64,000 bases of DNA from G964020055 sp964020055 (GCA_964020055.1 OZ026533.1:62001-126000), one strand, 5' to 3'. Positions 34,593 to 44,141 are shown, counted from the stretch's first letter. Notes: generated by a model not told the origin, from the letters alone. Program-made: numbers and translations.

Positions 34593-36605
34593 ATGTCAGA
34601 AATATTCAAAACTAATAAGAAATTTACTCTTGCCTCTAAATATAAACCAGCAGGAGATCAAGCTAAAGCCATAAATACAATAGTAAATGGCATAAAAGCT
34701 AACAAAAAAAATCAAGTTTTATTAGGTGTTACAGGTTCAGGAAAAACGTTTACTGTTGCAAATGTAATAGAAAAAACACAAAGACCAACTGTGATTATGG
34801 TACATAACAAAACTTTAGCAGCTCAATTATATAGTGAATTAAAAGATTTTTTTCCAAATAATGCAGTGGAATACTATATATCATATTTTGATTATTATCA
34901 GCCTGAAGCCTATAAAGCAAGTTCAAATACCTATATAGATAAAGATAGTTTGATAAACTCAAAATTAGAACAATTAACTTCAGCAGCAGTTTTCTCTCTT
35001 TTAGAAAGAAAAGATGTAATTGTTGTGTGTTCGGTATCTGCTATTTTTGGTATTGGTGATAGAACGTACTATGAATCATCTAGATTAATTTTAGAACAGG
35101 GTTTAACAATAACTATTCCACAGCTTTCTTTAATGCTTGTTAAATTACAGTATGTTAGAAATGATATAGAGTTTAGCAGAACTAAATTTAGAATAAAAGG
35201 AGATATTGTAGAAATATATCCCGCTTATCTTGATGATAAAGCAGTCAGATTATCTTTTTTTGGTGACGAAATCGAAAGTATTTCTTTAATAGACCCTTTA
35301 ACAGGTATAAAAATAGAAGAATTAAGTAATATTAAGTTATATTCAGCAACTTTATATGCAATTCCAACCTCAATAATAAATGATGCGGTCAAAGCTATAA
35401 GAGTTGAGTTGCAAGAAACAATAGAAAAATTTAGACAAGAAAATAAATTTATAGAAGCACAAAGGTTAGAAGAGCGTACAAACTATGATATAGAAATGTT
35501 AGTTGCAACAGGTTATTGTAAAGGGATTGAGAATTATTCTCGATATTTTTCTAACAAATCAGAAGATGCGCCTCCTGCAACATTGTTTGATTATTTACCA
35601 GAGAACACTCTTATAGTTGTAGATGAAAGTCATGTTACTCTTCCTCAACTTCGAGCAATGTATAATGCAAACTTAAACAGAAAAACCACCTTGATAAATT
35701 ATGGATTCAGATTACCATCTTGTTTAAGTAATAGACCTTTACGTTTTGAAGAGTGGGATGACTATAGAAAAAATACTATTTTTGTTTCTGCAACTCCAGG
35801 ACCCTATGAATTAGATGCTTCACACGGTGAAGTTATAGAACAAGTAATACGGCCAACTGGGCTTTTAGATCCTATATGTGAAGTAAAGCCATTAGAAAAT
35901 CAAGTACAAGATGTAATGAATGAAGCTGCAAAGTTGATACCTAAAAAACAAAAAATATTAGCTATAACATTAACCAAAAAAATGGCAGAACATTTAACAG
36001 ATTATCTTAATGATTCTGGTATAAGAGCAAAATATATACATTCAGATATTGATACAATAGAACGTATATCAATTATTCAAGGTTTAAGACAAGATAAATT
36101 TGATATTCTAGTGGGAATAAATTTATTAAGAGAGGGTCTAGACATACCAGAAGTATCTCTAGTTGCAATTTTAGATGCAGATAAAGAAGGTTTCTTAAGA
36201 TCTAAAACTTCTTTAATACAGACAATAGGTAGGGCAGCAAGAAATTCAGAAGGTAGAGTTATTTTATACGCAGACAAAATGACTGAATCTTTAGAATATG
36301 CGATATCTGAAACTAATCGCAGAAGAGCAATTCAGCAACAATATAACACAGAAAATAATATCATCCCTAAAACAGTAACTTCAAAAATAATGCAAGTAGA
36401 ATTACAACCATTTGAAACCGTCAAAAATGGAAAAGTTAAAAATGCTTTGAAAGAACAAAACCAGATTAGTAGAGAATATTTAGAAAAACAAAAAAATGAA
36501 TTAAATAAGCAAATGATTAAATTTGCAGAAGACCTTGATTTTGAAAAAGCTATATCTTTAAGAGAACAAATTAAACAAATAGATGATCTTCTTCTTCAAT
36601 TATAA
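34593..36605 (+). CDS. uvrB: Excinuclease ABC subunit B
   Basis: A 670-aa DNA repair protein that verifies damage with UvrA and recruits UvrC. The P-loop GVTGSGKT is at 45-52. The beta-hairpin region with SYFDYYQPEAY, VDESH, the later helicase motifs (SDIDTIER, GINLLREGLDIPEV, QTIGRAARN) and the C-terminal UVR motif (about 630-668) are all in order. A longer frame from 34536 overlaps the upstream gene; AAAGGA before the ATG at 34593 decides the start. It is convergent with greA, with no obvious hairpin in the eight-base gap. Confidence 0.96.
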   Translation: MSEIFKTNKKFTLASKYKPAGDQAKAINTIVNGIKANKKNQVLLGVTGSGKTFTVANVIEKTQRPTVIMVHNKTLAAQLYSELKDFFPNNAVEYYISYFDYYQPEAYKASSNTYIDKDSLINSKLEQLTSAAVFSLLERKDVIVVCSVSAIFGIGDRTYYESSRLILEQGLTITIPQLSLMLVKLQYVRNDIEFSRTKFRIKGDIVEIYPAYLDDKAVRLSFFGDEIESISLIDPLTGIKIEELSNIKLYSATLYAIPTSIINDAVKAIRVELQETIEKFRQENKFIEAQRLEERTNYDIEMLVATGYCKGIENYSRYFSNKSEDAPPATLFDYLPENTLIVVDESHVTLPQLRAMYNANLNRKTTLINYGFRLPSCLSNRPLRFEEWDDYRKNTIFVSATPGPYELDASHGEVIEQVIRPTGLLDPICEVKPLENQVQDVMNEAAKLIPKKQKILAITLTKKMAEHLTDYLNDSGIRAKYIHSDIDTIERISIIQGLRQDKFDILVGINLLREGLDIPEVSLVAILDADKEGFLRSKTSLIQTIGRAARNSEGRVILYADKMTESLEYAISETNRRRAIQQQYNTENNIIPKTVTSKIMQVELQPFETVKNGKVKNALKEQNQISREYLEKQKNELNKQMIKFAEDLDFEKAISLREQIKQIDDLLLQL

Positions 36606-36613
36606 AAAATATA

Positions 36614-37087
36614 TTATTTATATTCTATTTTGATGATTTCCCATTCTTTTGTGGTTTTAGGTGTATTTACTTCTACTATATCACCTACAGACTTACTAAT
36701 TAAAGACCTTCCTATTAGAGATGTGTAAGATATTAGATTTAATGAAATATCTGCTTCTTTTTCACCAACTATTTGATATGTTTTTTCTAAATCCTCATCA
36801 AGATCCAATAAAGTAACAGTAGCACCAAAAATTATTTTGTCGTTTTTAATTGTAGAAGGATCAATAACTTCAGAAGAAGAAATAATAGAATCAAGTTCAG
36901 CTATTCTACCTTCAATAAAACCTTGTTGTTCTTTAGCAGCATGATATTCTGCATTTTCAGATAAATCCCCTAATTCTCTTGCAGCTGAAATAGCTTGGAT
37001 GATTGATGGTCTGTCTACGCTTTTTAATTTATTTCTTTCATCTTCTAATCTTTTCAAACCAGTTCTAGTTATTGGCGATTTTTGCAT
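36614..37087 (-). CDS. greA: Transcription elongation factor GreA
   Basis: A 157-aa factor that rescues backtracked RNA polymerase by stimulating transcript cleavage. The coiled-coil domain (1-78) carries the tip acidic residues in LGDLSENAEYH, and the C-terminal FKBP-like domain ends with IGRSLISKSVGDIVEV. A strong AAGGAG site precedes the ATG. It is divergent from dnaG over a 251-base AT-rich gap. Confidence 0.95.
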   Translation of the reverse strand: MQKSPITRTGLKRLEDERNKLKSVDRPSIIQAISAARELGDLSENAEYHAAKEQQGFIEGRIAELDSIISSSEVIDPSTIKNDKIIFGATVTLLDLDEDLEKTYQIVGEKEADISLNLISYTSLIGRSLISKSVGDIVEVNTPKTTKEWEIIKIEYK

Positions 37088-37293
37088 ATAAACTCCTTAC
37101 AGACAATAATGAATTATCAAAATATACAATTAATATAATAATAAATTAAAATTGTTATACACAAAGTGTAATAATTCAATTAACAATATAAATATACCTA
37201 ATACAGTAGTATACATTGCTGTATATTATATATAATATATTGTATTATTACAAATATATGTGTTTATTATGGAATAATCGATTTTTTTAATCT

Positions 37294-37315
37294 ATACTAT
37301 GATGTTTCATAGTAT
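37294..37315 (+). promoter_or_regulatory. Hairpin in the dnaG leader
   Basis: ATACTATGA and its complement form a perfect nine-base stem with the tetraloop TGTT, ending 24 bases before the GTG start of dnaG, which has no Shine-Dalgarno sequence. It could affect initiation or the 5' end of the dnaG-rpoD mRNA. Confidence 0.35.
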
Positions 37316-37338
37316 TTAAATATAAAAGTAAATAAATA

Positions 37339-39093
37339 GTGGATAATTATTTAGAGCAAATAAAAGATACTATTTCTATAGTAGCAGAAATTTCAAAAAT
37401 TACAACATTACATAAAAAAGGTAGGGAATACACAGGTTGTTGTCCTTTTCATAAAGAAAAAACCCCTTCTTTTTATGTTAATCCAATTAAAGGTTTCTAC
37501 TATTGTTTTGGATGCGGGGCTAAAGGCAATATTTTTAATTTTTATACAGATTATTACAGAATGTCTTTTCCTGAAGCTGTTAAAAGCTTAGCAGATCAGG
37601 CTGGTATAAAAATACCTAAGTCTTTTAAAATTGAAACAATAGATTATAAAAAAAAGTATTATGAATTAACAAATGCTTTTGCAGATTACAGTTCTAAACA
37701 ATTATTACACTCAATAGATGCTATAAATTATTTAAAAAACAGAGGTATAAAGGAAAAAACTTTAAAAGAATTTTATTTAGGATATATACCTCATAAATAT
37801 GAAGATTTTTTTAATAATTATTCTGATTATTATACAGAAATTTTAGATATAGGTTTAAAGGCCATGTCTGAAAGGCAACAAGAATATACTTTTTTGAGAA
37901 ATAGAATCATTTTTCCAATTTTAGATATAAAAGGTAATATTATTGCTTTTGGAGGAAGAACTTTAACTGATGAAAATCCTAAATATTTAAATACTAAGGA
38001 AAGTAAAATATTTAGTAAAAAATCAGTACTGTATGGTTTATATAACTCTTTAAAAAATTTACGTAACAATAATTTAATCATTGTAGAAGGTTATATGGAT
38101 GTCATATCTCTTCATCAACATGGAATAAATACAGCAGTAGCTTCTCTTGGTACATCTCTTACCAAAGAGCATATAAATATTATAAAAAAATATGATAAAA
38201 GTCCTGTATTTTGTATGGATGGAGATGAAGCAGGAAAAAAAGCAGCATATAGAGTATTAAATATATGTTTAGAAGAACTAGAAATAGGTTTCTTACCTAG
38301 ATTTATTTTTTTACAAAACAAAGAAGATCCAGATAGTTATATTCAAAATAACTCTAAAGAATCTTTTATGGAACTTTGTCAAAATGCAAAGTCATTATCA
38401 GAAGTATTGTGGTTAAAAGAGACTGAAGGAAATAATTTAAAATTACCTGAAGTAGCACTAGCTTGTTTAAGTGCATTAGAAAATAGTGTGAAACTTATAA
38501 AAAACAATGAAATTAGAAAACAATTTATGTTTTTTTTTAAAAGAGAAATATTTGTTTCTAATTATGCTAAATCTAATAATTTCTCTAAAAATAAAGCAGA
38601 TAATTTAAATTATTATTCTACGGTAGATTCTGATTATGGAATAAAGCTTTCTGCTTGTATCATGTTATATTGTATATCTGAATTTTCAGATATATCTGAT
38701 ATCATAGAAGAAGATTTTTTCACATGTGATTACAAAGATAAGAATCTGGAACGCTTACGAGTGCTATTTATTCAAAATTATGATAAAATTAAAAAAGGTG
38801 TGAAATTTGAACAAATTGCAAATGAATTTATGCCAAGTGAGTATAAGTATATGGAGCAATTATTAAAAAACGATCCTTTAAAAAAAGAAGTTGTAGACAC
38901 CGCATCTGCTTTATCTGTCTTTCAAAGTGCGTATAAAAGACAAAAAAGAGAGCAGTTAGTAAGCATGTTAGAGGGAGTTGGAGAGTATTTATTAATTGCT
39001 ATGAAAGATAATACTACAAATAAAGCTCAAGTGTTTCATGCGCAATTAAAAGAAATAAATTTACAAATAAAACAGTTATCTAAAATTTCTTAA
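37339..39093 (+). CDS. dnaG: DNA primase
   Basis: A 584-aa primase that makes RNA primers at the fork. The zinc site is Cys35, His38, Cys56 and Cys59 (CPFHKEKTPSF, YCFGCG). The TOPRIM core has IIVEGYMDVISLHQHG and VFCMDGDEAGKKAA. The C-terminal helicase-binding region is present but poorly conserved. The start is GTG without a ribosome site. It heads the dnaG-rpoD pair, the remnant of the macromolecular synthesis operon. Confidence 0.96.
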   Translation: MDNYLEQIKDTISIVAEISKITTLHKKGREYTGCCPFHKEKTPSFYVNPIKGFYYCFGCGAKGNIFNFYTDYYRMSFPEAVKSLADQAGIKIPKSFKIETIDYKKKYYELTNAFADYSSKQLLHSIDAINYLKNRGIKEKTLKEFYLGYIPHKYEDFFNNYSDYYTEILDIGLKAMSERQQEYTFLRNRIIFPILDIKGNIIAFGGRTLTDENPKYLNTKESKIFSKKSVLYGLYNSLKNLRNNNLIIVEGYMDVISLHQHGINTAVASLGTSLTKEHINIIKKYDKSPVFCMDGDEAGKKAAYRVLNICLEELEIGFLPRFIFLQNKEDPDSYIQNNSKESFMELCQNAKSLSEVLWLKETEGNNLKLPEVALACLSALENSVKLIKNNEIRKQFMFFFKREIFVSNYAKSNNFSKNKADNLNYYSTVDSDYGIKLSACIMLYCISEFSDISDIIEEDFFTCDYKDKNLERLRVLFIQNYDKIKKGVKFEQIANEFMPSEYKYMEQLLKNDPLKKEVVDTASALSVFQSAYKRQKREQLVSMLEGVGEYLLIAMKDNTTNKAQVFHAQLKEINLQIKQLSKIS

Positions 39094-39161
39094 TATGTTT
39101 ACCAAAACACAAATTTATAACTAATTCTACATGAATTAGTCAACAAATATAAAGGTTAATA

Positions 39162-41132
39162 ATGAAAAAAGAAAAAATAATTCTTAATCAAAAACAAAGT
39201 CGTAGAGAGCTAGAAGAAGAAGCAAATAAAATTTTGGCTGCAGCTTCAATGAAATCTCCCACAAAATCTTCGACTAAATCGCCAACTAAAGCTGCGACTA
39301 AACCACTTGTAAAATCTCCAGTTAAAGAATACGACAAAAATACACCTATTGACTCTGAAGTTGCAGATGTAGAAATTGAAGATCCAATGGCTTTGATTTC
39401 AGGGGTGAAAAGAGATATTTTAACAAATAAAGATGACGATTTTTACAATGATGATTTTTATGTAATCGAAGAAGAAGTAAAAGCAGAAGCTGAAGCTTCT
39501 TCCAAAGAAGATTCTGATGAAGAAAGTTCAGTATCTTATGCAAGAACGGATAATCCTGTAAAACTTTATTATAAAGATATAACTTCGGTATCAAGACGTA
39601 TAACAAAAGATGGTGAGATATCTATTGCAAAACGTATAGAAGCTGGTCGTGATCTTATAATGGAAGGGCTACTTGTTACTCCAATTTCTTATGAAGTGAT
39701 AATTAAATGGTATAAACTCTACAAAGAAGATGCTACTCATATTAGAAATTTGATCAATATTCAAGAGTTTTGGAAAGATAATGAGGATTTATTAGGTCCT
39801 TTAGATGATTCAAAAATTGATAAATCTAAAATTGATGAAGCTGAAGATCATGTAGATGATGCTATAGATGATCAATCATCAGTATCACTTTTATTAATTG
39901 AAGAACATATTAAAGAACTATTTTTGAAAAAATTAAAAATAGTATTAGATTTACATAAAAAAATTCAAAACAACAGCATAGAATATATAAAAGAGGCTTT
40001 GTCATCTCCTGAAATAAAATTTCCAGATAAAATTGTAAAACAGATTCATGAAAGATCTGATTGTTTTGCTAAGTTATTTGTAAATTCAAATACTATTGCT
40101 AATATTATTGCAGAAACAAATAAAGTTATAGCTGAAGTTTCTGTAGTAGAAAATAAAATAATTCGTATTTTGCTTGATGCTAAAATTGATTACAAACAAG
40201 CTATTGCCTGGATGTACAAAATGATTCCGTATGAAGGTATGAGTAAAATTTGTGCAGAACATCCAAAAGCAGCAAAACATATAAATAGGTTTGAAAGCTT
40301 AATAAACAAAAATTTGGATGTAATACGTAATGTTATATTAAACTACGGTGTGACATATCCTAATTTAAAAAAAGTATTTAATATTCTTCAAAAGGGAGAA
40401 TTTCATAAAAATAAAGCTAAAAAAGAAATGATAGAAGGTAATTTAAGGCTTGTTATTTCTATCGCAAATAAATATTTTAATAGGGGTTTACAAAGAGCAG
40501 ACTTAATTCAAGAAGGTAATATTGGTCTTATGCGTGCTGTGTATAAATTTGATTATACTCGTGGACATAAATTTTCAACATATGCAACATGGTGGATAAG
40601 ACAAGCAATAACTCGTGCTATAGCAGATCAAAGCCGTACTATTAGAATTCCTGTTCATATGATTGAAACTATAAATAAAGTTGTTAAAGCCTCTGTTGCA
40701 TTTGCTCAGGAAGAAGGTAAAGAACCTGTACCTGAAGAACTAGCAAAAGTTTTAAATGTACAATTAGATAAAGTAAAAAAAGTTTTATGTATAGCAAAAG
40801 AGCCTGTAAGTTTAGAAACTCCTGTAAGTGATGATGAAAGTTTTTTAGGTGATTTTTTGGAAGATAAAAAGGCAGTTCAACCTATAGATATAGCAATACA
40901 TGAAGACTTAAAAAAATCTATTAATCAAATATTAAGTACCTTAACTCCAAGAGAAGAAAGAGTATTACGTATGCGTTTTGGGTTAGGTACTAATACAGAT
41001 AACACATTAGAAGAAGTAGGTAAGCAATTTACCGTAACTAGAGAAAGAATTAGACAAATAGAAGCTAAAGCTATAAGAAAATTAAAACATCCTAGTAGAT
41101 CTAGAAAATTACGTAGTTTTTTAGATAACTAA
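39162..41132 (+). CDS. rpoD: RNA polymerase primary sigma factor RpoD
   Basis: A 656-aa housekeeping sigma factor. Regions 2 to 4 are near-canonical: NLRLVISIANKYFNRGLQ, DLIQEGNIGLMRAVYKFD, TYATWWIRQAITRAI (region 2.3-2.4), region 3, and the region 4.2 helix-turn-helix VTRERIRQIEAKAIRKL. The large non-conserved region between 1.2 and 2.1 is kept. The N-terminus departs from the norm: residues 31-56 are a basic run of repeated Lys-Ser-Pro-Thr units in place of typical region 1.1 sequence. It lies 68 bases after dnaG, and an AAAGG site precedes the ATG. Confidence 0.96.
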   Translation: MKKEKIILNQKQSRRELEEEANKILAAASMKSPTKSSTKSPTKAATKPLVKSPVKEYDKNTPIDSEVADVEIEDPMALISGVKRDILTNKDDDFYNDDFYVIEEEVKAEAEASSKEDSDEESSVSYARTDNPVKLYYKDITSVSRRITKDGEISIAKRIEAGRDLIMEGLLVTPISYEVIIKWYKLYKEDATHIRNLINIQEFWKDNEDLLGPLDDSKIDKSKIDEAEDHVDDAIDDQSSVSLLLIEEHIKELFLKKLKIVLDLHKKIQNNSIEYIKEALSSPEIKFPDKIVKQIHERSDCFAKLFVNSNTIANIIAETNKVIAEVSVVENKIIRILLDAKIDYKQAIAWMYKMIPYEGMSKICAEHPKAAKHINRFESLINKNLDVIRNVILNYGVTYPNLKKVFNILQKGEFHKNKAKKEMIEGNLRLVISIANKYFNRGLQRADLIQEGNIGLMRAVYKFDYTRGHKFSTYATWWIRQAITRAIADQSRTIRIPVHMIETINKVVKASVAFAQEEGKEPVPEELAKVLNVQLDKVKKVLCIAKEPVSLETPVSDDESFLGDFLEDKKAVQPIDIAIHEDLKKSINQILSTLTPREERVLRMRFGLGTNTDNTLEEVGKQFTVTRERIRQIEAKAIRKLKHPSRSRKLRSFLDN

Positions 41133-41142
41133 TATAAATTCT

Positions 41143-41192
41143 TTATAAAGTAACTCAAATATATTGTTTTATATACTTGAGTTACTTTATAA
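41143..41192 (+). terminator. Terminator-like hairpin after rpoD
   Basis: A perfect 16-base stem (TTATAAAGTAACTCAA and its complement) with an 18-base loop begins 10 bases after the rpoD stop. Confidence 0.75.
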
Positions 41193-41219
41193 TACATATA
41201 AGCTTATATGTATTATAAA
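41186..41219. repeat. 34-base perfect palindrome after rpoD
   Basis: A perfect palindrome centred on AGCT (41201-41204). Its left arm shares seven bases with the right arm of the rpoD hairpin, so the two folds exclude each other at that junction. Confidence 0.7.
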
Positions 41220-41402
41220 TATCAAATCTACCATTATATTTATTAAATTATTTTAAGACTTTAAAGTAATAAATAAGAAAATACCCTCTAGTATAAGATA
41301 GATAATCTATTAAATATATTCATTAAATGCTTTTATTAAGTATGATCTAACTTTTGATAAACTTCATAAATAATTTTTTATTAAAATAAATTAAATTAAT
41401 GC

Positions 41403-41431
41403 TTGATAATTTTTGATTAATTATGTAATAT
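41403..41431 (+). promoter_or_regulatory. Promoter of the CAU tRNA
   Basis: TTGATA (41403-41408), a 17-base spacer and TAATAT (41426-41431), ending 9 bases before the tRNA. Confidence 0.65.
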
Positions 41432-41440
41432 TAGGTTGTT

Positions 41441-41517
41441 GGATCTATAGCTCAGTTGGTTAGAGCAGGCCGCTCATAACGGTCTGGTCGCTGGTTCGAG
41501 TCCGGCTAGATCCACCA
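41441..41517 (+). tRNA. tRNA with anticodon CAT, probably tRNA-Ile2 (lysidine type)
   Basis: A 77-base tRNA: acceptor GGATCTA/TAGATCC, D arm AGCTCAGTTGGTTAGAGC, anticodon loop CTCATAA giving CAT, T arm GCTGG-TTCGAGT-CCGGC, and an encoded CCA. The variable and T-arm part (GGTCGCTGGTTCGAGTCC) and the AGCAGGC start of the anticodon arm resemble bacterial tRNA-Ile2 more than elongator tRNA-Met, so it probably needs TilS modification to read AUA. The methionine identity cannot be fully excluded. Confidence 0.9.
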
Positions 41518-41564
41518 ACCATTACTTTTTACTGTTGAAATATATTAGTATTTTCAAGGCTACT

Positions 41565-42161
41565 ATGTTTACTTTAAAACAAGAACTTCTTAGGAAGTTG
41601 GTACATCTTTCATCGATAATTTATCCTATTTTATATTTTTTTCTGTCTAAGCAAACAATGATATATTTGTTTAGTATTATTTTTATGACAATAATATTTT
41701 TTGAAATATTAAGAATGGGAAATGTTTCTTTTCCAGGTAGTAGAATATTTAATATAGTTATTAGACCAGATGAAATAAAAAACACAACTTTTTCGGGTGC
41801 TGTATCTTTTATATTAGCTTGTCTTTTAATAACTATAATTTTTTCTAAATATATTGTTATTTTGTCAATTTTTATTTTAGTTATTTGTGATACCAGTGCT
41901 TCATTTACTGGTAGAACTATAGGTAAAAATAAAATATTTGATAAGTCATTAGAAGGATTTTTAGCATTTGTGTTATCTGGAATAATTGTAATTTCGATTT
42001 TTCATTATTTTACTCCATACAATAATATAAAATTTTTTATATTATTGTATGGAGTAATTGCAGCTTCTATTTCTGAGTTGTTTTCTAAATTATTAAAAGT
42101 TGATGATAATTTATTAATTACAATTGTATTTGCTACAACTATTCAATATTTTACACTATGA
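41565..42161 (+). CDS. Dolichol/polyprenol kinase-like CTP-dependent membrane enzyme
   Basis: A 198-aa integral membrane protein of the SEC59/VTE5/diacylglycerol-kinase-like group that phosphorylates isoprenoid or lipid alcohols with CTP. The N-terminal ELLRKLVHLSS and the loop CDTSASFTGRTIGKNKIFDKSLEGF (about residues 116-140) are the conserved features: acidic Asp, the Gly-Arg turn and KSLEG. Six to seven hydrophobic segments are present. AAGG precedes the ATG at 41565; a TTG at 41535 is less likely. It overlaps the convergent transporter gene by six bases. Substrate is unknown. Confidence 0.7.
   Translation: MFTLKQELLRKLVHLSSIIYPILYFFLSKQTMIYLFSIIFMTIIFFEILRMGNVSFPGSRIFNIVIRPDEIKNTTFSGAVSFILACLLITIIFSKYIVILSIFILVICDTSASFTGRTIGKNKIFDKSLEGFLAFVLSGIIVISIFHYFTPYNNIKFFILLYGVIAASISELFSKLLKVDDNLLITIVFATTIQYFTL
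42010..42057. repeat. 23-base perfect inverted repeat inside a coding region
   Basis: Two perfectly complementary 23-base arms (42010-42032 and 42035-42057) separated by two T bases lie within the polyprenol-kinase-like gene. On the other strand they lie about 100 bases beyond the stop of the transporter gene, so they may serve as its terminator. Confidence 0.75.
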
Positions 42162-43505
42162 ATTAATTGACTTGTTTTTCTTGATTTTAGTTTTCTTTGT
42201 AAATTTGACTATTTTATTTGTGATAACAGATGAAATAACAGAAGCATTAACATTGAGTGCTGTTCTGCCCATATCAATTATAGGGTCTATACCTTTTACA
42301 AATGCAATAATAGTCAGCGGTAAGTTAAAAGTACTTAATACAGATATTGTTGTAAAAACAGCTCCTCCATTGATACCAGCAGAGCCAAAGGAAGATATTA
42401 GAGTAACAGCAATTAATGTAAAAATAAACTCCCAATTCATAACATCTAAACCTAATGTATTTGCAACAGCAAATGTAGTTATTGTAGAGTAAATACCTAC
42501 TCCATTTTGTCCAAATACAGTGATAAATGTAGAACTCAATGTTGCTGTTGCATCATCTATATTCATTTTTTTTGTTTGTGTTTGTATATTAAGTGGAATA
42601 GATGCTGCAGATGATCTAGACATAAATGCAAAACATAAAAGTTGCCAACTATTTGCAAGGTACTTAAAAGGATTAATCTTGAAACATATAAGAAGTAAAA
42701 TATGTACAATAAACATAATAAAAATAGCTAAATAAGTTGCTAAAACAAAAGAAAGCAAATTATTCAAGTCTGCTAAATTGGTTGTTGCTGTAACATTACA
42801 AAATAATGCAAAAATTCCATATGGAGTTAATTCCAAAATAATATCAACAAGTTTCATAATTATATGATATAAAACTTCAACACCATTTTTAAATTTTGCT
42901 GCTATATCAGGTTGAGTTTTTTTAATAGCCAGGTAAGAGCAACCTAATACCATAAAAAATATTACACAAGAAGCAACAGAATTAGGTCTTGTTCCCGCTA
43001 GATCCGCAAAAGGGTTTATGGAAATAAAATTTGTAACTTTTTCATACAATGGTATTGTAATAAGGTTTGTAGTATCTTGTAAATTAGCAACTATGCCATC
43101 TACATATATAAAACGTGATAAGTCAATATCAAAAATAATAGAGACTAATATACCAGATAAAGCTGCAATTGATGTGGTTATTAATAAAACTAATATTATA
43201 GATATAAAAACTTTGCCCATATGAGAATTTTCCCCAATTTTAGTCATAGCATATAATGTACCTATAGCAATAATTGGATAAATTAATTGTCTAAGAAAAT
43301 TAATATAACCTACACCTATAATTTTATATATATTCATTACATCTTGTATTTGCTCTGGAGTATGTAAATACTGCATAAAAGCGCCAGTTAATCCCCCCCA
43401 AACTAATCCTAAAATTATTCTTGTATTAAAGGACACTTTAATTTTAAAAAGATAAAACAAAACTCCTATTACAAATAACAAGTATAAAATATAAAAAAAT
43501 GTCAT
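42156..43505 (-). CDS. Dicarboxylate/amino acid:cation symporter (SDF family, TcyP-like)
   Basis: A 449-aa secondary transporter of the DAACS/SDF (glutamate-aspartate-cystine) family with the elevator fold. The first helices have GLVWGGLTGAFMQYLHTPE and the membrane segment INFLRQLIYPIIAIGTL. The hairpin HP1-like serine stretch reads SRSSAASIPLNIQTQ, and the Asn/Asp-rich helix 7-8 part follows (FGSAGINGGAVFTT). The long loop near 150-175 recalls TcyP-type cystine carriers, but the substrate is uncertain. It is convergent with and overlaps the preceding gene. Confidence 0.8.
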   Translation of the reverse strand: MTFFYILYLLFVIGVLFYLFKIKVSFNTRIILGLVWGGLTGAFMQYLHTPEQIQDVMNIYKIIGVGYINFLRQLIYPIIAIGTLYAMTKIGENSHMGKVFISIILVLLITTSIAALSGILVSIIFDIDLSRFIYVDGIVANLQDTTNLITIPLYEKVTNFISINPFADLAGTRPNSVASCVIFFMVLGCSYLAIKKTQPDIAAKFKNGVEVLYHIIMKLVDIILELTPYGIFALFCNVTATTNLADLNNLLSFVLATYLAIFIMFIVHILLLICFKINPFKYLANSWQLLCFAFMSRSSAASIPLNIQTQTKKMNIDDATATLSSTFITVFGQNGVGIYSTITTFAVANTLGLDVMNWEFIFTLIAVTLISSFGSAGINGGAVFTTISVLSTFNLPLTIIAFVKGIDPIIDMGRTALNVNASVISSVITNKIVKFTKKTKIKKNKSINS

Positions 43506-43620
43506 AAAAACTCCATAAATTATGTATCTCCAGATATATAATATATTATATTTTTATTTTTTGCTTGTCTTTTGTGTTAATATAAAGAGTTGTAAAATAA
43601 AACTGATAAGAGGTAAGTAT

Positions 43621-44115
43621 ATGTTTTTATATTTCTTTGATATAGATGACACTATATGTAATACCAAAGAATTAATACAAAAGTTCTTAAAAAATATACC
43701 AAGTGACATAACAAGTAAGAATGAAATTGGTCTATTTATAGAAGAAGAGATTTACAAGTATGGCATTGAGAATATGGAATTATTAAATAATTCAACAACT
43801 AATTTTTTGAAGCTTGTATTATCTCAGCATAAAGATAATGTATTTTATATCACAGCAAGAGATGGTAAATACAAAGAAGACACAATCAAATGGTTAAAAA
43901 AACATGATCTAGCAATACCTAAAGAGAGAATATTTTTCAATACAGAAGGTAAAAAAGGTCAAATAATCAATGAAATCTTAGAAACGTATGAAGATAAAAA
44001 GTTTGCTATATTTTTTGATGATTTATTGGATAACCATGAAGAAGCATCAAAATATAAAAATATTCTTACAGTTTTACCAACTACATTAAATGTAAAATTA
44101 GATTTACCTTATTAA
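43621..44115 (+). CDS. HAD-like phosphatase family protein
   Basis: A 164-aa protein of the haloacid-dehalogenase fold. Motif 1 is FFDIDDTICNT with the nucleophile and acid/base aspartates; motif 2 is the Thr in YITARDG; a Lys lies in GKKG; motif 4 is FFDDLLDNH. There is a small helical cap between motifs 1 and 2. Substrate cannot be told. Although the frame is open from 43522, AGAGG before the ATG at 43621 and the usual position of motif 1 decide the start. It lies 26 bases before an SDR gene, probably in one operon. Confidence 0.75.
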   Translation: MFLYFFDIDDTICNTKELIQKFLKNIPSDITSKNEIGLFIEEEIYKYGIENMELLNNSTTNFLKLVLSQHKDNVFYITARDGKYKEDTIKWLKKHDLAIPKERIFFNTEGKKGQIINEILETYEDKKFAIFFDDLLDNHEEASKYKNILTVLPTTLNVKLDLPY

Positions 44116-44141
44116 TATCTAATATTTTTAAAAGAGGTTAC

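Larger units (their letters stand above)
41133..41440. other. Intergenic region, rpoD to the CAU tRNA
   Basis: 308 AT-rich bases without a credible ORF. It holds the two hairpins after rpoD on the left and the tRNA promoter on the right; I see nothing else. Confidence 0.6.
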
